Shown piece after piece: positions 7,007 to 8,457 of a stretch of 8,457 nt of DNA. The notes under the pieces were generated by a model. That model ran no database searches and had not been told where the DNA came from. It worked only from the letters and a program-made list of their open reading frames with translations. The stretch's first letter is position 1, and the number at the start of each line of letters is the position of its first letter. The stretch is from Candidatus Hydrogenedentota bacterium (GTDB lineage Bacteria; Hydrogenedentota; Hydrogenedentia; Hydrogenedentiales; GCA-2746185): the NCBI GenBank assembly GCA_012965445.1, contig DTSJ01000359.1, positions 1 through 8,457 of the forward strand, given 5' to 3'. Position numbers and translations under genes: made by a program.

Positions 7007-7015
7007 AGCGCTCTA
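7004..7015. repeat. 12-bp palindrome joining two convergent stop codons
   Basis: TAGAGCGCTCTA is perfectly self-complementary. Its first three bases are the TAG stop of the VOC gene and its last three are the complement of the TAG stop of the minus-strand dehydrogenase. The stem is short and no T tract follows on either strand, so termination is uncertain. It may be coincidence. Confidence 0.5.
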
Positions 7016-7771
7016 AACGATCGAACCGCCAAAGTCGACCATCATCTCCGCCCCGGTCACGTGCCTCGACTCGTCGGACGCCAGATACAGCACCATGTTC
7101 GCGACATCCTCGGGTTGCCCGACTCCCATGGTAGTCCGAATCGTTTCCGGATCAGCGTCCTGTTTCAGCTCGATCCCCGCCAGCGCCTTGAACGATTCCT
7201 GCACCATCGGCGTGTTGATGCTGCCCGGATGAATCGAATTACACCGAACTCCGGTCTTCGTGTCGCGACAATGTATCGCCATCGATTTCGTCATCGAGCG
7301 GATACCACCCTTCGCCGCCGCATACGCAAAATAGGGAGCATGTCCCACCATCGCAGCTGTCGAAGACATATTGATGATCGAGCCGCCGCCCCCTTTCTTC
7401 ATGGCAGGAATCGCGGCCCGGCACCCGAAAAACATACCGTCCAGATGAATGGCCAACACCCTGTGCCAAACTTCGGTCGTCGTCGATTCAACTGTTCCGA
7501 TAGGTGCAATCCCCGCGTTGTTTACCAGCACATCCAGTTTACCGTATTTTTCCATCACTCCATCTATCAGCGCAGGCCAGGACTCTTCATCAGATACATC
7601 CTGTTCAATGAATTCCCCTCCAGTTTCCTCCGCAACGGCGCGTCCGCCTTCCGCATCCACATCCGTCAATACAACCTGCGCGCCATGCATCGCAAGCATT
7701 CGCGCATCCGCCGCGCCCAGGCCCGAAGCACCGCCCGTCACAATAACCACTTTCCCCTCGACACGATTCAA
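7013..7771 (-). CDS. Short-chain dehydrogenase/reductase (classical SDR), probably NAD-dependent
   Basis: A 252-residue Rossmann-fold oxidoreductase, the standard classical SDR length. It has the cofactor motif TGGASGLG at 12-19, D37 at the end of strand two (favouring NAD(H)), NNAG at 84-87, and the catalytic S137 with Y150-x-x-x-K154. The Asn that often completes the tetrad, in a V-N-L-x-G stretch, is replaced by His (H109 in AIHLDGMFFG). The end, HVTGAEMMVDFGGS, is typical. I choose a TTG start at 7771-7769 because GGAGGAGG (complement of 7780-7787) lies eight bases upstream and the protein then begins MNRVEGKVVIVTGG, as relatives do. An ATG at 7825 would add 18 unusual residues and swallow the ribosome site. 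Members oxidise secondary alcohols or steroids or reduce ketones; the substrate is unknown. It converges with the VOC gene. Confidence 0.9.
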   Translation of the reverse strand: MNRVEGKVVIVTGGASGLGAADARMLAMHGAQVVLTDVDAEGGRAVAEETGGEFIEQDVSDEESWPALIDGVMEKYGKLDVLVNNAGIAPIGTVESTTTEVWHRVLAIHLDGMFFGCRAAIPAMKKGGGGSIINMSSTAAMVGHAPYFAYAAAKGGIRSMTKSMAIHCRDTKTGVRCNSIHPGSINTPMVQESFKALAGIELKQDADPETIRTTMGVGQPEDVANMVLYLASDESRHVTGAEMMVDFGGSIV

Positions 7772-7779
7772 AGAAATAC

Positions 7780-7787
7780 CCTCCTCC
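7780..7787 (-). promoter_or_regulatory. Strong ribosome binding site that fixes the TTG start of the dehydrogenase
   Basis: Read on the minus strand this is GGAGGAGG, close to a full complement of the 16S anti-Shine-Dalgarno. It lies eight bases before TTG at 7771 and inside the reading frame that would follow from the upstream ATG at 7825, so the shorter protein is favoured. Confidence 0.75.
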
Positions 7788-7832
7788 AGACAAGTCCGCA
7801 GTGTAGCAACAACCCCCTGAATCACTCAATTC

Positions 7833-7862
7833 ACTATAAACAGGGGCCGTGGAGCTGGTGAA
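7833..7862 (-). promoter_or_regulatory. Possible promoter of the dehydrogenase gene
   Basis: On the minus strand TTCACC and TATAGT (complement of 7833-7838) are 18 bases apart, matching consensus at 4 and 5 of 6 positions. Transcription would start near 7826, about 55 bases before the TTG start. The -10 element is bracketed by the inverted repeat CCCCTG (7814-7819) and CAGGGG (7841-7846), a possible operator. Confidence 0.35.
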
Positions 7863-7959
7863 TACGCCAGATAGACTGTGTCTATTAAGCCTGATACCCG
7901 GATTCGCGCCCCCGAAAAAGCCCGTAGGGTCAAAAAACTCAGCCTAACCCTGAGATCCT

Positions 7960-7996
7960 GTGACTGACAGGCGCGCTGGGATTCAGTGACTGACAG
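7960..7996 (+). repeat. 11-bp direct repeat GTGACTGACAG (26-base period), third partial copy at 8177
   Basis: Identical GTGACTGACAG occurs at 7960-7970 and 7986-7996. The first eight bases, GTGACTGA, occur again at 8177-8184 on the same strand, right after the 24-bp palindrome. The copies could be binding sites for a regulator. They are unrelated to any gene called here. Confidence 0.6.
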
Positions 7997-8073
7997 CATT
8001 CTCACAAAACCCCCGACCTCCTGAACCGTAGCCAAAGCTGAAGCGAAACGTCACGCAACCCGTTGCAATGAAC

Positions 8074-8132
8074 GCACTATAAAACAACGCGATCGTGAAA
8101 TCAAGCGTTGCGCTCAATTTCTAATATAGTGC
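8074..8132. repeat. Nested inverted repeats
   Basis: The outer pair GCACTATA (8074-8081) and TATAGTGC (8125-8132) encloses the inner pair CAACGC (8085-8090) and GCGTTG (8105-8110), with a 14-base loop. All arms are perfect. A transcript could fold into a two-part stem with a 14-base bulge on one side. Just before it lies another short inverted repeat, GCAAC-CC-GTTGC, at 8055-8066. Confidence 0.5.
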
Positions 8133-8139
8133 TCAATTT
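8112..8139 (+). repeat. 9-bp direct repeat GCTCAATTT (19-base period)
   Basis: GCTCAATTT occurs at 8112-8120 and 8131-8139, about two helical turns apart, directly before the 24-bp palindrome. The spacing would place two bound proteins on the same face of the DNA. Confidence 0.55.
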
Positions 8140-8145
8140 GCATAC

Positions 8146-8169
8146 AAAAGGTGTAGTACTACACCTTTT
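8146..8169. repeat. Perfect 24-bp palindrome
   Basis: The left half AAAAGGTGTAGT (8146-8157) is followed without spacer by its exact complement ACTACACCTTTT (8158-8169). The flanking bases do not extend the symmetry. As RNA it could form a six-pair stem GGTGTA/TACACC with loop GTAC, preceded by four A and followed by four U, so a weak bidirectional intrinsic terminator is possible. As DNA it is an ideal two-fold site for a dimeric regulator. No gene ends immediately before it on either strand, which makes the terminator reading less natural. Confidence 0.75.
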
Positions 8170-8198
8170 CGAGTTAGTGACTGATATTCTACAAAAGA

Positions 8199-8212
8199 TG
8201 TTTCAAGAAACA
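8199..8212. repeat. 14-base inverted repeat TGTTTC-AA-GAAACA
   Basis: Six-base arms are perfectly complementary around two central bases. It lies 30 bases after the 24-bp palindrome and could be another operator-like site. Confidence 0.4.
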
Positions 8213-8228
8213 CTTAAATTGACCCTTT

Positions 8229-8252
8229 CGGTGGGTAATGCCGAGCCCACCG
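8229..8252. repeat. Hairpin CGGTGGG-N10-CCCACCG
   Basis: Seven-base, GC-rich perfect arms (8229-8235 and 8246-8252) enclose a ten-base loop. No T tract follows on either strand, so it does not look like a standard intrinsic terminator; it may be a structured leader element. Confidence 0.45.
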
Positions 8253-8457
8253 CTGGCTATCCCCAAAATCCTGTCCTCGTACGACCACCTCCCGTGTACC
8301 CCAATCTGTACGGTCAGTCCAACGTCGACGTAACGTGCGGCAACGAGTTGGTTTGTGCTCGAGTCGAGGAGGGCAGCTGAGAAGCCTCTACGTTTAGGGT
8401 GGAAGCACGAGTGGATAGATTGAATTCTCAGGACTGAATTTGAGGAGAGTTCGAAAA

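Larger units (their letters stand above)
7863..8457. other. Gene-poor, repeat-rich region at the right end
   Basis: No reading frame here has both a good start and protein-like composition. The 90-codon plus-strand frame at 8108-8380 starts at TTG, has no ribosome site and reads through the 24-bp palindrome. The 69-codon minus-strand frame at 8035-7826 likewise looks like noise. What stands out is the density of short repeats between 7938 and 8252, listed separately. At the extreme end GAGGAG (8442-8447), ten bases from the window edge, looks like a Shine-Dalgarno for a plus-strand gene starting just outside, which would make this region its upstream control region. Confidence 0.5.

Noticed and set aside
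7061..7861. Plus-strand frame of 266 codons opposite the dehydrogenase
   Set aside because: Arg/His-rich translation with no family features; the minus strand encodes a complete SDR.
7826..8035. Minus-strand frame of 69 codons upstream of the dehydrogenase
   Set aside because: It covers the direct repeats and the likely dehydrogenase promoter; its composition is not convincing.
8108..8380. Plus-strand frame of 90 codons
   Set aside because: TTG start without a ribosome binding site; it reads through the 24-bp palindrome and a hairpin and shows no domain.

Overview
The window looks like chromosomal DNA of a Gram-negative bacterium. Its pyruvate dehydrogenase genes are of the homodimeric-E1 (AceE) type usual in Gammaproteobacteria and relatives, and it carries a secreted haem/copper protein of a kind found in environmental and marine bacteria. 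The taxonomic placement is inference from gene types only; there is no rRNA or other marker. Coding density is high on the left, and no tRNA, rRNA, CRISPR array, transposase or integrase was seen.

Left block (1-4804), housekeeping. The 3' end of aceE (E1) is followed after 28 bases by aceF (E2, one lipoyl domain), a two-gene operon for pyruvate to acetyl-CoA conversion. Just behind the aceF stop codon lies a second, in-frame copy of its last seven sense codons plus a stop, differing only at synonymous positions and in which stop codon is used. The 281-base gap that follows may also hold a 38-codon reading frame on the minus strand. Next comes a PilZ-domain protein (2335-2991, likely c-di-GMP responsive). 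It is convergent with a long-chain acyl-CoA synthetase gene on the minus strand (4804-2988), and their two stop codons share the tetranucleotide CTAG. The synthetase reading frame is broken by a one-base deletion in a short homopolymer at 3427-3430, which separates the adenylation core from the C-terminal lid with its catalytic lysine.

Middle (4805-5147): a divergent intergenic region with a good sigma70-type promoter (5080-5108) whose -10 element sits inside a 13-bp palindrome.

Right block (5148-7771), accessory metabolism. An exported protein joins a c-type haem domain to a type II copper monooxygenase-like domain (5148-6386). A small VOC/glyoxalase-fold protein follows (6557-7006), then a convergent short-chain dehydrogenase (7771-7013, best read from a TTG start). 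The last two genes end at opposite ends of a perfect 12-bp palindrome. Together they could form an oxidation/dehydrogenation route for an unknown organic substrate, but nothing in the sequence names that substrate.

Right end (7772-8457): about 690 bases without a convincing gene but rich in short direct and inverted repeats, including a perfect 24-bp palindrome. A Shine-Dalgarno-like GAGGAG at 8442-8447 suggests another plus-strand gene begins just outside the window.
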